Shown: positions 36,270 to 46,370 of the stretch, piece after piece
How the letters are laid out: each line of letters opens with the position of its first letter
Numbering within the stretch: position 1 is the first letter of the stretch
Assembly (NCBI GenBank): GCA_947311845.1
Contig: CAMZMU010000071.1
Span: 22,667,236-22,731,235, forward strand
Direction of reading: 5' to 3'
DNA: 64,000 nucleotides
From: Poa pratensis
Lineage: Eukaryota; Streptophyta; Magnoliopsida; Poales; Poaceae
Notes under the pieces: model-generated
Seen by the model: the letters and a program-made list of their open reading frames with translations, nothing else
What the model was told of the DNA's origin: nothing
The model's database searches: none
Translations under genes and position numbers: made by a program

Positions 36270-37394
36270 CTAATTTTCTTCTATGCATTGGCATTTTGTA
36301 TATGATGAATCACAATGAATAGAAGTTTTCCAATGCATATTAGCAATAGTTACTTGCAGCCCATAATTATTAGTAGCATAAAGAGGGTTCTTATCACCTC
36401 CTCTTTCATAATAGTTGCAAGTAGTAGAAGTGTATTCAACCACATAACCAATAGAATCTTCCAACTTAGATAATTTGGGAACATAAAGAGGATCATTAAT
36501 TTTATTTTGAAATTCATTAGCATGCTTCCCTCTTTCATAATAGTTGTTAAGATCAATATCAAGTTCAATATCATGGTTGCAACAAAGATTTGGAACTAGA
36601 GATAATTGCAAACCACATAAGTATTTCTCCACATAAGCAATTTTCTCCTCTATGGTGTTATTAGGAGAATTCAGGAATAATGTAGGACTCTCATGAATGA
36701 GAGTATTGTCACAAACAGCAAGTATATCATTATTATCCTCACATAATTTAGTAACAACTTCTAAACATGGAGGATTATCGATAAGCATAGGACCATCATC
36801 TAAAGCATTATCATATAGCTTGTTTAAGCAACACTCCTCATTATCACCAATGAGTTCACTAGTAGCATTATTAGTTTCATCATAATAGCATGGGTTATCA
36901 TATAGGACCATAGAATTTTCAGCTTCACACTCATCATAACATGGGTTCTCATAGATAACAAAAGCTTTTTGAGTTTGAGTGTTACTATCATTTGTTGATG
37001 GTGAAGTTGGGAGATCCAACTCTTCATTCTCTAGTTGTTCATCTTTTTCAGCATCTTCTTGAGATTGCATGGGCATCCCCAAGCTTAGGTTTTTATCCTC
37101 TTCTTCACATTCTTCCTCTTCCAAGCTTATGTTTTCACCATCCTCTTCCTGAAAAATATTAGTTCTTTCCATGGCGGCAAGAGTTATTTTTTTATGTTTA
37201 ATAACATAAGCATCTACTTGAGAAAAGAAATAATCAGCTTCTTTTAATATTTCAAGTTCCTCAAGTGTAAATGTTTCAAGTTCCTCAGGTGTATAATCAT
37301 CCAAAAAAAACATAGCAAAAGTAATGAGGAACTTACAACCAGACAAGTTTAAAGGAACCTCCCCAAGCTTAGATGGTTGCAAGATATAAAACAA
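36270..37394 (-). CDS. Acidic orphan protein of non-autonomous retrotransposon 2
   Basis: The frame runs 374 codons from ATG 37394. A more natural start may be the ATG of MFFLDDYTPEELETFTLEEL. The protein is strongly acidic with repeated short motifs: YENPCYDECEAENS, YDNPCYYDETNN and YDNALDDGPMLIDNPPCLEV, then two NYYERGK/NYYERGG motifs. It lies directly after the primer site, where gag would be in an autonomous element. YDNALDDGP and NYYERGK are shared with the protein of element 1. No catalytic or nucleic-acid-binding motif is recognised. Open length and intact ends suggest it was recently under selection or is young. The function is unknown. Confidence 0.65.
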   Translation of the reverse strand: MFYILQPSKLGEVPLNLSGCKFLITFAMFFLDDYTPEELETFTLEELEILKEADYFFSQVDAYVIKHKKITLAAMERTNIFQEEDGENISLEEEECEEEDKNLSLGMPMQSQEDAEKDEQLENEELDLPTSPSTNDSNTQTQKAFVIYENPCYDECEAENSMVLYDNPCYYDETNNATSELIGDNEECCLNKLYDNALDDGPMLIDNPPCLEVVTKLCEDNNDILAVCDNTLIHESPTLFLNSPNNTIEEKIAYVEKYLCGLQLSLVPNLCCNHDIELDIDLNNYYERGKHANEFQNKINDPLYVPKLSKLEDSIGYVVEYTSTTCNYYERGGDKNPLYATNNYGLQVTIANMHWKTSIHCDSSYTKCQCIEEN

Positions 37395-37456
37395 GTTAAA
37401 GAAACCTCCCCAAGCTTAGTCTAGTGCACACAAGAATAGAAACTTAAGCGCTACGC

Positions 37457-37474
37457 TCCCCGGCAACGGCGCCA
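37457..37474 (-). promoter_or_regulatory. Primer binding site
   Basis: Minus-strand TGGCGCCGTTGCCGGGGA, ten bases inside the 5' LTR, tRNA-Asp type. Confidence 0.85.
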
Positions 37475-37484
37475 GCAAAGTACT

Positions 37485-38860
37485 TGATTACCCCCAAGAG
37501 CAAGGGATCACCGTAGCACCTCTCAATGTGGAAGTAAGGTATCGATCCGCAGGAGTAAGAATGAAAAGTTATCTATTCCCTACAACTAAAGTGTCACAAG
37601 TTTTAGTTGATTATGCACTAAACAAGTTTAAAGAACAAGGTGGTTGATTTGATGGATGGAAGTTTGATGTAACCAAGCAAGAATGTAAAAGTGTCCCAAT
37701 CCTCTTCAATGCAAGAGGACAAGACAAAGATTTTCTCTTATAGGAACAATGGACATGGGTTCATGGGTTCACTTAATCCTCTCTCTCTCTCTCATCTACG
37801 GTGATTATCGTGTTATAGATAAAGTACACACAATTGTCATGTTTTAATGGTAGCTTTTAATGACGGCTATATGTCCTAAAACACATAGTTGAAAGAAATA
37901 CTCATTTGTGTGCTATGTCACCCCGTAAGGCTAGCATGGTTGTTGTCACTCCCACATCATACTCTTTCTTTTTACCCCAGATAAAGGATGTTGGGCGGTA
38001 CTGTGTCACTCAATACCTATGCCGTGTCACATCGGCCATCCCGTACCCACATACATCATACTTCTTAAAGAACAATATTCTATCAAAGTATGACAAGTCA
38101 TAAAAGTTCCAACACAACAGTAAATGCATAACAAATCATCTTATACCACAATATCCACCATAAGAATTACATAGATGACCGTAATCATGTTCAGCAGCTC
38201 ATACGGTACTAATTAGTGAAGCTCAAAGAGAGGAGAGATACATAAGTTACCACCACAAACCCAAATCCAGGGGGTGAAATACTCCCCCTTCATCATGGAG
38301 ACGGTGGAAAAGTCGTTGGAGAAGGTGGAGACCACCCCGGCAACGCCCCGCCGGAGTTCTCCCCCTCCAATCTGCAGCTCCTGATCTCCGTTTCGGTGTT
38401 TCTGTGTTTCGGCGGCGCCCCTTCCAGAGAACGTCGGGGGGCTATTTTTATAGGCGTTTTTAGGTCAAAACTATGTCGGTGGAGCAAAGATCGACTGCCA
38501 CGGAGCTCTGAGGGGGAAAAGAGGTGGGCCCACGCGGCCAGGTACAGTAGGCCACGTGGGACCCTCTAATTTCCAGCCTGTTGGGCTTCTGGTATTCAAT
38601 TTAAGCCCGTTGCGTTCGTCTCGAAAATTCTGAACCGTGCTCTTTGGCCTTGCCCTTTTTGGAGTCCCGAAGCTCCCGGAAAGTCTGAAACACTAAAAAA
38701 GACGTTTTCTGGAAAACAGGGTTAATTCCAAATAAAGGGGAAAACTATGAAGTATTCCCAAAATCATTATAAAACATTGATATAACCGTTATACGATGTA
38801 AATATGATTGGAATATAAGTAAAATAATGCAAAGTTCATGTATGCATTTTACATGCATCA
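37485..38860 (-). repeat. 5' LTR of non-autonomous retrotransposon 2
   Basis: 1376 bp, with TG...CA ends and target copy ctcac directly outside at 38861-38865. Confidence 0.92.
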
Positions 38861-39986
38861 CTCACTCGCAGGGTGGCCATGTATTTTGCAAATCTGGCAG
38901 GTAACGTCGACGAAGGGAGTGGGAGCACGGCCACGACGTCGAGCACCATCATCACGTCTTTTGCCTCCGTCATCGCGACGGCGATCATCACGACGGCGGT
39001 AGTCGTCATCATCACGACGATGGTAGCCATCATCATCACGACGGCGGTAGTCATCACGGTGCCTGTCATCAGCATCATCGCGACACCGATAGCCATCATC
39101 ACGGCGCCTGTCTTGTCCTCCGCCATCACGGCGGTCTGAGCCATAGCGGTCACCATGGAGACCGCGGTCACCACGATCTGGAGACCTTCCGCGATCACCA
39201 CGGAAGCGGCCTTAATTGCCACGGCCGCGATCTCCTCGGGCAGCAGCGTTTGCAGAAGAGGTGAAGCTGGGACCATGGCCTGCATCTGAAAGCATCTCCT
39301 GACGAAGATCATGAGCACACATATGGCTAAACAGATCATCAAGCGTGGTACCGGGTTGCCATTGACAGAGGTCACAAGGTCATTGTAGCTACTATCGAGG
39401 CCGTTCAGTGATACTCTTCTTCTTGGCGAAGTATTGGGTTGCCGTCATGTCGTGCTTCTTCTTGGTGTTGTTCAGCTAGCCTCTCAGATGGTTCACCTGT
39501 GCCCGGGAGTGAGAGGAGAACATGTCGGTGAGGACGGACCAGACCTCAGCGGAGGTGTCTTTCCCAACTATGTGGGGGATGATTTCCGGTGACAACGAAT
39601 TCAAGAGAAACGTGAGCACCGTCTGATCCCGAGTAACCCATGCGGTATAGGCAGGGTTTGGGATTGTGATCTTGTTCTTGTCTGCATCTTCAGCCTCTAG
39701 AGTTTTTGCCGGCGCGGCGTCGGTACCATCGAGCAAGTTGAGGGCCTGAGCGCCACGGAGGGGCGGATAGACGAGGGTCTTCCAGAAGAGAAAGTTCGTC
39801 CTCGTCAGTTTTTGGGAGGGAGGAGATCCCAGTCCGGTAGCCGGAACGACTGATGTTGAAGGAACGATCGACATGGCCGGAGGGGACAGAGTTTTTGGGT
39901 TGTGAGCGGCAACGGCAGCAAGGATTGCGGCGGTGGCGGCAAGTTTTGTCATAGGTTTTCAGGGTTTTGGGCGGCGACGGCGGCAA
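38861..39986 (-). pseudogene. Outer copia gag (UBN2-type) with RD-rich linker and zinc knuckle
   Basis: From the minus-strand start near 39952 the frame gives KLTRTNFLFWKTLVYPPLRG, AYTAWVTRDQTVLTFLLNSL and SAEVWSVLTDMFSSHSRAQV, a copia gag core. It continues past 39476 in a neighbouring frame (NTKKKHDMTATQYFAKKKS, then stops). It resumes with WQPGTTLDDLFSHM and a long arginine/aspartate/glycine-rich linker to the zinc knuckle TCQICKIHGHPASE at 38861. A TAA interrupts the linker (RGDRGRGN*). The long frame at 38836-39375 is a shadow of this RD-rich stretch. The outermost copia of the stack is therefore dead. Confidence 0.8.
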
Positions 39987-40050
39987 GATTGTGGCGGCGG
40001 CGGCAAGTTTTTCTAGATCGCTTGGCGGCGGCTAGGTCGAGGAAGAAGAG

Positions 40051-40211
40051 GGCTCTGATACCATATCAACTAACCTAGGCGGAAACGATACCCGCTAGGG
40101 CTCGTGGTTCGTGTTGATATAGGCTGGAAAAGCCCCACAGCGTGGCGTACAAGGATGTATACCGTATGGGGTGGTATACTATACCATACCCATACGGTAC
40201 AGTACATTACA
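40051..40211 (-). repeat. Primer site and probable short LTR of outer copia
   Basis: Minus-strand TGGTATCAGAGCC at 40063-40051 is an initiator-tRNA-Met primer site. The LTR should lie to its right. A minus-strand start TGTAATGTACTG at 40211 would give a short LTR of about 148 bp. Its inner end lacks a clear CA, and the partner LTR is lost, so the limits are tentative. Confidence 0.45.
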
Positions 40212-40261
40212 TTTAACAATTTTGACACGTAGCATTCTCGCAAAAGATCTGCAGAAAACTA

Positions 40262-40545
40262 TTTTTTCAAAACACAGAGGTAGACGCTGAGTACCGGCGC
40301 ATACACTAGCTCATCCCTATAAACGTACACACGCACAACCTACCCCTATGAGCAACTTCAAAAATGAGCGGGCGGGTCGGGTTTTAAAATTGACGAAGTC
40401 ACTATAAACGTCTTACTATCGACGTGAACGTTGACTCTCACCGAATAAAATTTCGCATTAATGAGAAACATCATGAACAAAATTGGGAGTTTGCACTCTG
40501 ATGGACCGGGGCATAACCGTCCTCCTAACATCTAACTACAAGTCT
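40262..40545 (-). mobile_element. Second SINE copy, diverged
   Basis: It shares the order of blocks with the element at 4806-5098: TACCCCTATGAGCA, GACGAAGTCACTATA, ATGAGAAACATC, and a head CCGTCCTCCTAAC. The T run at 40263-40268 marks its 3' end on minus. No target duplication was found. Confidence 0.7.
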
Positions 40546-41407
40546 CCCACGTATTCTCTTTACACAATTTATACTCGTCCAAATAGCCATCCAATATTAA
40601 CCTTTAATTGAATATAATTGACACGGTGACTCTTTGGAGGGATCGGATCATTGGATTGGAAGTTGTCAACTGGATTATTTGGTCTATTTTCTATCGCTAA
40701 CTCAATGCATATGTGCTGGATGCCCGCGCGGGCAGAAATCCAAATAACCAGCTTGCTTCTACTGTATTTACAAAAGGAAAAGGAAAAATCATGCCATCCT
40801 CAAGTCACCGTCCCGAGCCATCCGGCCAGTCCTCATATTGGCTGGCATTGCGTGTTGTGTTTCACTTTATTTATGTCGCGCAGCAGCTAACCACTTCAGT
40901 GGCAGCATCGAAAGATCACACAAGCTAACAAACAAAACACGGCATTTGACAGTATGATCAGCACTGCAAGTCTGCAAGTGCAAGGCATAATCGTATACAC
41001 TTTTGTGGTGGCATCCAGTGTTGTGTGACGCTCGGTTAGTGAACCGCTTCTTCAAAAATTAACTGGATAATTCTTTTCTGCTTAATTAATGGACGAGGCA
41101 AATCTTTTGCTTCGATTTAAAATAGAAATCGTATACGCTTTTGACTAAGGGCGACCATTCTCTTGTCCCAGTATTTTATACGTACACAGCAATGTATCCC
41201 CAATAGTAGTATAGAATACAACAATGGCCGACCAGCCCAGCTTTCTACACACATCATGGTGCCTCGTGTGCCACCAATCCCTCCGCGATCAAAACCTAAG
41301 GCAGAGGAACGTTACAGACTTTGCAGCGCAGCAGTGTCGCTGATACTGGGTGTAGTAGTACAAAAACTACGTACTGACAGCCAAAGAATTTTGATCTGTA
41401 TACAACT
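40546..41407. other. 3' flank of transporter copy a
   Basis: No gene or repeat is recognised. It probably includes the 3' untranslated region of the adjacent minus-strand transporter gene. Confidence 0.4.
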
Positions 41408-43441
41408 CTACATGCTAGCTAGGTACGGCACGAACACCTTTTTTGCATCGCCACCGATGGAGCTCATAATGTTGGAGGCAATGGCGATGCTGCTCGTGAT
41501 CACTGCCAGGATGATCATCGTTGCCGCTATTGCCTTGTCCTTGCTCTTCGCTATTCCGTGAACATCCCTGCAAAAGTTCCCGGGTGTTGAATTAGCCATG
41601 CACAATGAACTGAGATTTCTGAATGTTTATATTGTATTTGTACAAGTAGTGCGGAAGCAATTGTTGATGATGTCGCACCTGAGAACAATGGCGCCCGGGA
41701 AGATGAGCGATATGCACACCGCGAAGGTCGACCCCGTGTACTGGAAGAGCGTCCAGATGCTGGGGATGGCGATGGCGAGCACGTAGAGCGCCGTCATGAG
41801 CGCGGCCGTGAGCGCCACGAACCGGCGCGTGTCGGCGGCCAGCGGCCGCCTGCCCGGGAAGAGGAGCTCGTCGACGTTGACGCGGAGCGAGTAGTGGAGT
41901 AGCGGGAAGACGAGCACGAGGTGCAGCGCGTAGCTGAGGCGCGCGGCGTCGTTGAGCGCCTGCGGGACGCCGGAGGAGCCGGAGCTGCGGTCGAAGTTGG
42001 CCAGCACGTCGGGCATGGTGTCGTCCCCGAAGAGGAGGAACCCGAAGAAGCCCACCGCCGCGTAGATGACGGAGCAGAGCACCAGGGAGATGCGCACCGC
42101 GGCCTTCATGTCCGACGTCTTGCTCAACTCCGCGCGGATGGGGTGCACTGCATTCCATTGCACGTACGCGCATGCCAATGGGCAGAACCGATCGGTGAGC
42201 CATGTATATATATGGAAGCTGTGAAATATGAATGGCACGGATCGATCGATGTGATGTGATACCGTTGAAGTGGAAGGTGAAGGCGACGACGATGACGGGG
42301 ACGGCGGTGAAGAGCTCGAACGGGGAGGAGAGGCGGGAGAAGTCCGGAGCATCCGCGGCATCTTCGCGGTGCCGCTGAAGATGGTGTAGACCGCGATGCC
42401 CATGGTAATGAGCAAGAACACCGCCGCCAAGAGGATGGACACGGCCGACGTGTACCTCAGTGAATCTGCAGATTGTACCAAGATTGTGAATACTATTCCG
42501 TGGTACTAGATTACTAGCTACTGAAATACCCCATTTCTGTCGAACAATTCTACAGTATCATGTTACTCTGAAGTGGTAAACTGTTAAAACTGGGAGTCAA
42601 TGGTGAACCATTGATGCAGGTGGTGGTGTATGCAGACACCTGTATAAAAGATTAAGAGAACCTGTTTCGTTTGATTTTGGGTTTTGATTTCATAGACAAA
42701 AACTCAGCTCGTCCGCACTAAGCGTCTAGGCCCAGATTAAACGGTTATCGTTCACGCACAGATTAGTTGTGCTCGGTTCAGCTCAAGCAGAGCAAGCTGA
42801 CATACCTACACGCTTCTGGAGCACTAGAGGCAGGAGAATCACGGCGGCAGCCACCAGCACGGCCTCCCTGCCGGTCCACCAGTGCGGCCCGAACCACTCC
42901 GGCAGCACGCCGACGTGCCCCTTCCCTCCGCTCACCGGGCCGGACATCACGTCCCCTGCACGGATAACACTCTCCCACTCCTTAGGACGATCACTCACAC
43001 GGCGGTCGTGGTGTTTTCGCGGGGACGCGGGGGTTACCGATGACTATGAGGTAGACGGCGAGGGTGCCGACGCAGTTGAAGGCGACGAAGGCGTTGAGCA
43101 TCGCGGCCCCGGCCCGGCCGAACGAGCCGCCCATCAGCGCGGCGTACGACGGCAGCGAGCGCGTGTACCGGAGCATGAAGTCCACGGCGACGTTGGAGAG
43201 GAGGGCCATGGCCACGACGAGCGCCACGGCCGGGCCACGCCGAGCACCCGCATGGCCGCCGGGAGCGACATGATGCCGCGCCCACCACGCTCGTCGACAC
43301 GTTGAACACCGCGCCGAGCACCGACGCGCCACCGTCTCCCGGGTCCCCGAGGTAGCGTTCCGGCAGCAGGAGCGCTTCCTCCGGTGCCCCGCCGCCGTCG
43401 GCGCCGGCCGTAGCGGGACCCCCAGAGTTCTTGGACACCAT
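41408..43441 (-). pseudogene. AVT6-type vacuolar amino-acid transporter, copy a, five exons
   Basis: Exons on minus: 43441-43038, 42955-42806, 42465-42263, 42147-41679 and 41567-41408, all with GT-AG borders. The protein matches plant AVT6 (AAAP family, amino-acid export from the vacuole, about 11 membrane spans): GAVFNVSTSVVGA, AVDFMLRYTRSLPSYAALMG, WFGPHWWTGREAVLVAAAVI, DSLRYTSAVSILLAAVFLLI, HPIRAELSKTSDMKAAVRIS, FFGFLLFGDDTMPDVLANFD, AIPSIWTLFQYTGSTFAVCI and a C-terminal DVHGIAKSKDKAIAATMIIL. Three single-base losses break the frame: near 43275-43280 and 43231-43236 in exon 1, and near 42344-42349 in exon 3. Exons 4-5 are intact. All three are in C/G runs, so base-calling error is possible, though the second is shared with copy b. 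It is the only copy with all exons and probably the founder of the tandem cluster. Confidence 0.85.
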
Positions 43442-45466
43442 GGTTCTTGATACGGTACAGCGAGATCAGAGGAAGAGGAAGAGGGAAGAGTGGTTAGCGG
43501 AGGTGTTTGATTTGGCGACTCGACAGCGTGAAATCGTGGCGAGAAAACGACGGGATGTCAGATGATCGGATGGAGCTCTACCGCTTGATTATTGGCTCTG
43601 CGTGGTTGTGGACCTCACTCATTGTGTATTGGTGTGGACGTGTAATCGTGTTTTCCACGTGCTAAAGCCATTGTGTTCCGTACTTCCGTGTGGAGCATGT
43701 CATTTTGGAAGTGATCAGCGGGTCATTTTCGGCAAACTATTGCAGTGCAGTGGGAGAGTGACTGCCAATCATGAAAAACATAACGGGAAATAATGCTCTG
43801 GAGCACAGTAACTTGCAGGCGTTGGACCATAGGTTTCGTTCCAATCTCGATATGAATGCTCGGTTCTCGTTTATCATCATCGGCGGCGTCTTTACGGTTA
43901 TTGTCACTAAGTTTATTCTTGAAATAAGCACGAGAACAACTTGGATATTGCAGCACAAAATTTCCTTCGAAGATGCATGCCTTTTGACAAAGAAAGGGGA
44001 TTATTCCTCAGATTTGCTATTTTTTAGGTAACTAAGAAATAATTTCTATTCAACTAGACACAGCCATACTTGGACTAAGCATCCTCAAAACACCAAAGTA
44101 ACAGTCAACACAGCCATATTTATTGAAAAAATCAGTATCAAATATCTGAATGGCATCAAAACACCAAAGTAACAGTCATCGAGTGGTATGACTCATGCAT
44201 CAAGAATCTTTATATGGATAGGGATGAGAAGATCTTGAACAACTATGGATATCACTTGAGAAAATAACTACTTCTAAGTTTATTAAGCGTTGTCTAAGTT
44301 GGTTCAGTGGTTCCCATTGTCTTAGTTTTTTAACAGAGCTAGCTCCTTTATTAAACTTTCACAACAAAAATAATGTGCTCTTACAAAAGCAAGGGAAAAC
44401 AGAGAAAACAAGAATGGCACCTAAAACCCACCAGAGATGATGTGCGCTAATTTTCTTGGTCGCCCGTGAGCTCTCCGACGGGAGAGGGAACGCGGCGCCG
44501 CACATGTCCCTCCAGAACCAAAACGACACCGCCGTAGGTACCAAGAGAGATTTAGTCTAGTTAGTCTAGTTTCAGTCTACTTTGATTGAACCATGTCTTT
44601 AATTTATGTTTGAAGCACTATGTCTCATGTTTGTTGAATGTTGCTTAAAAACTATGTTACTTTATGAAGGAGTATGTTGTTTGAAAATGCATGTTTAATT
44701 CGAACAGTTATGTGTTCTTTGAAGCCTGCGAGATAAATAAATGAATAGGGAGGCAACTTAGGGGATTGTTGGAAATGAAAATAAAATAGTTTCCAAAAAA
44801 ATCTTCTCTATTATCTCCCTAAAACGGTTTTAGAGACTCAAAATAGGTGTTTTGGAAGAGGGTGTTGTAACCCTTTTGGGGGCGCCGATTTGGGTACCTT
44901 CTCCGCGCTAGGGCTACGGGTGAAAACCCTTGACCACTCGTCTCGACGGCGGCGGCGCTTTGCGTCGTCACTGTCTTGGGGCGTCGTGGTGTAGCCTCGG
45001 TACTTCTCCTCGCACCGGTACTCGGTGACAAGTCCGGTTTCCTTTTGTTCTTTGTTTTTTTTTTATCTTTGATCTGGTAGCCACTGGAGTTTATTTATAA
45101 AACGGGACAAAAACCTGTATCACGTCCTAGTCACAACTCATCAGCACATATTTTGCTCTCTTTCAAATTATAGTACTTCGAATCAGACTTGGCATCCTAG
45201 CCACGTGTATTGTATAGAAGATCGAGCTCGTTTCAAAAAAATAGAAGATCGAGCTCATAGACGATCTTATCTTTCCAACGTCAAATCAAACCGGATCAGA
45301 ACGCAGAGCTGATGACCAACTCACTAATCTGGCTATCATTTTTTTCGAAGAAAACTATAATCAGTATTTCCTAGTAACATGAAGCGCAACTAAATTCGTC
45401 TAAAAAAGAAAAATAATTTAGCAGTAGTGCTAGTGCTAGTGCAGTACAGTACTCACCTACACGCCG
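43442..45466. other. Upstream flank of copy a, first copy of a tandem segmental repeat
   Basis: No gene is supported. Blocks at 43556-43760, 43850-44060, 44060-44345, 44460-44540, 44600-44710 and 45120-45460 match 48090-48320, 48480-48680, 48700-48970, 50090-50190, 50270-50370 and 50510-50935 in the same order. The two intervals are therefore copies of one segment. Confidence 0.75.
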
Positions 45467-46089
45467 GAGGAGCACGAGCGGCAGCAGAACGACGACGGCC
45501 GTGGCCAGTATCACGACCTCCCTTCCGGTCCACCAGCGCGCGCCGAACAACTCCCCCAGCACGCCGGCGTGCTCGTAACCTGCCCCCGCGCTCCCGGACA
45601 TCACATCCCCTACGACACGAGCAGAATCCTCGATGCGATCAGTAGCTAGTCGCGCGCGTGCCATGGCTCACACTCAGCGTCGCGAGGGCTTACCGATGAT
45701 GATGAGATAGACGACGAGGGTGGCGGCGGTGGTGAAGGCGATGAAGAAGTTGAGCACGGCGGCGCCGGGGCGGCCGAACGAGTCGCCCATCAGCGCGGCG
45801 TACGACGGCGGCGAGCGGGTGTACCGGAGCATGAAGTCCACGGCGACGTTGGAGAGGAGTGCCATGGCCACGACGAGAGCCACGGCCGGGCAACGCCGAG
45901 CACCCGCATGGCCGCCGGGAGCGACATGATGCCCGCGCCCACCACGCTCGTCGACACGTTGAACACCGCGCCAAGCACCGACGCGCCGCCACCCGGAGGA
46001 GGCGCTCCCGGGTCCCCGAGATAGCGTTCCGGCAGCAGGAGCGCTTCCTCCGATGCCGTAGCGGGATCCCCCGAGTTCTTGGACACCAT
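45467..46089 (-). pseudogene. AVT6-type transporter copy b, exons 1-2, hybrid
   Basis: Exon 1 (46089-45694) starts MVSKNSGDPATASEEALLLP like copy a. Exon 2 (45609-45467) gives GDVMSGSAGAGYEHAGVLGE and WWTGREVVILATAVVVLLPL like copy c. The change from a-like to c-like sequence is at about 45780-45790, inside exon 1 (AALMGDSFGRPGAAVLNFFI). The last 100 bases of exon 1 are identical to copy c. One base is missing near 45885-45892, at the same place as one of the breaks in copy a. Exons 3-5 are absent, and the exon 2 donor (TGTAG|GTGAGT) leads into repeat DNA. Not functional as a transporter. Confidence 0.85.
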
Positions 46090-46195
46090 GGTTCTTGATA
46101 TGGTAAAGCGAGAGCAGAGGAAGAGGGCAGAGGGCAGAGTGGTCAGCGGAGGTGTTTGATTTGGTGAGTGTTTTGCCTGTAATAATCGGCGACTC

Positions 46196-46345
46196 GACAG
46201 CGTGAAATCGCGGCGAGAAAACGACGGGATGACTGTGCCGAGAGATAAGAGCCGAGTCAGATGAACGGATGACAGCGTGAAATCGCGGCGAGAAAACGAC
46301 GGGATGACTGTGCCGAGAGATAAGAGCCGAGTGAGATGAACGGAT
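46196..46345. repeat. 75-bp tandem duplication
   Basis: 46196-46270 and 46271-46345 differ at one base. They lie upstream of copy b, beginning GACAGCGTGAAATCG. Confidence 0.9.
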
Positions 46346-46370
46346 GGAGCTCTACCGCTTTTTTTGATTA

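Larger units (their letters stand above)
32384..38860 (-). mobile_element. Complete non-autonomous LTR retrotransposon 2, TSD ctcac
   Basis: The LTRs at 32384-33749 and 37485-38860 (TGATTACCCCC ... CATGCATCA) are flanked by ctcac at 32379-32383 and 38861-38865, a perfect 5-bp target duplication. On the minus strand the primer site TGGCGCCGTTGCCGGGGA (37474-37457) and a purine tract (AAGCTTGGGGATGT, next to 33750) are in place. The 3.7-kb interior carries one acidic orphan reading frame and no gag or pol. All cis signals are intact, so it could have been mobilised by an Athila-like partner. Confidence 0.93.

Noticed and set aside
38836..39375. Minus-strand frame of 179 codons rich in Met, Val and Ala
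   Set aside because: It is the neighbouring frame of the copia RD/RG-rich linker. The correct frame connects LDDLFSHM to the zinc knuckle CQICKIHGHPASE.
45674..45883. Treating the open frame MALVVAMALLSNVAVDF... as a separate small gene
   Set aside because: It is the continuation of transporter copy b exon 1 after a one-base loss, and aligns with copy a.
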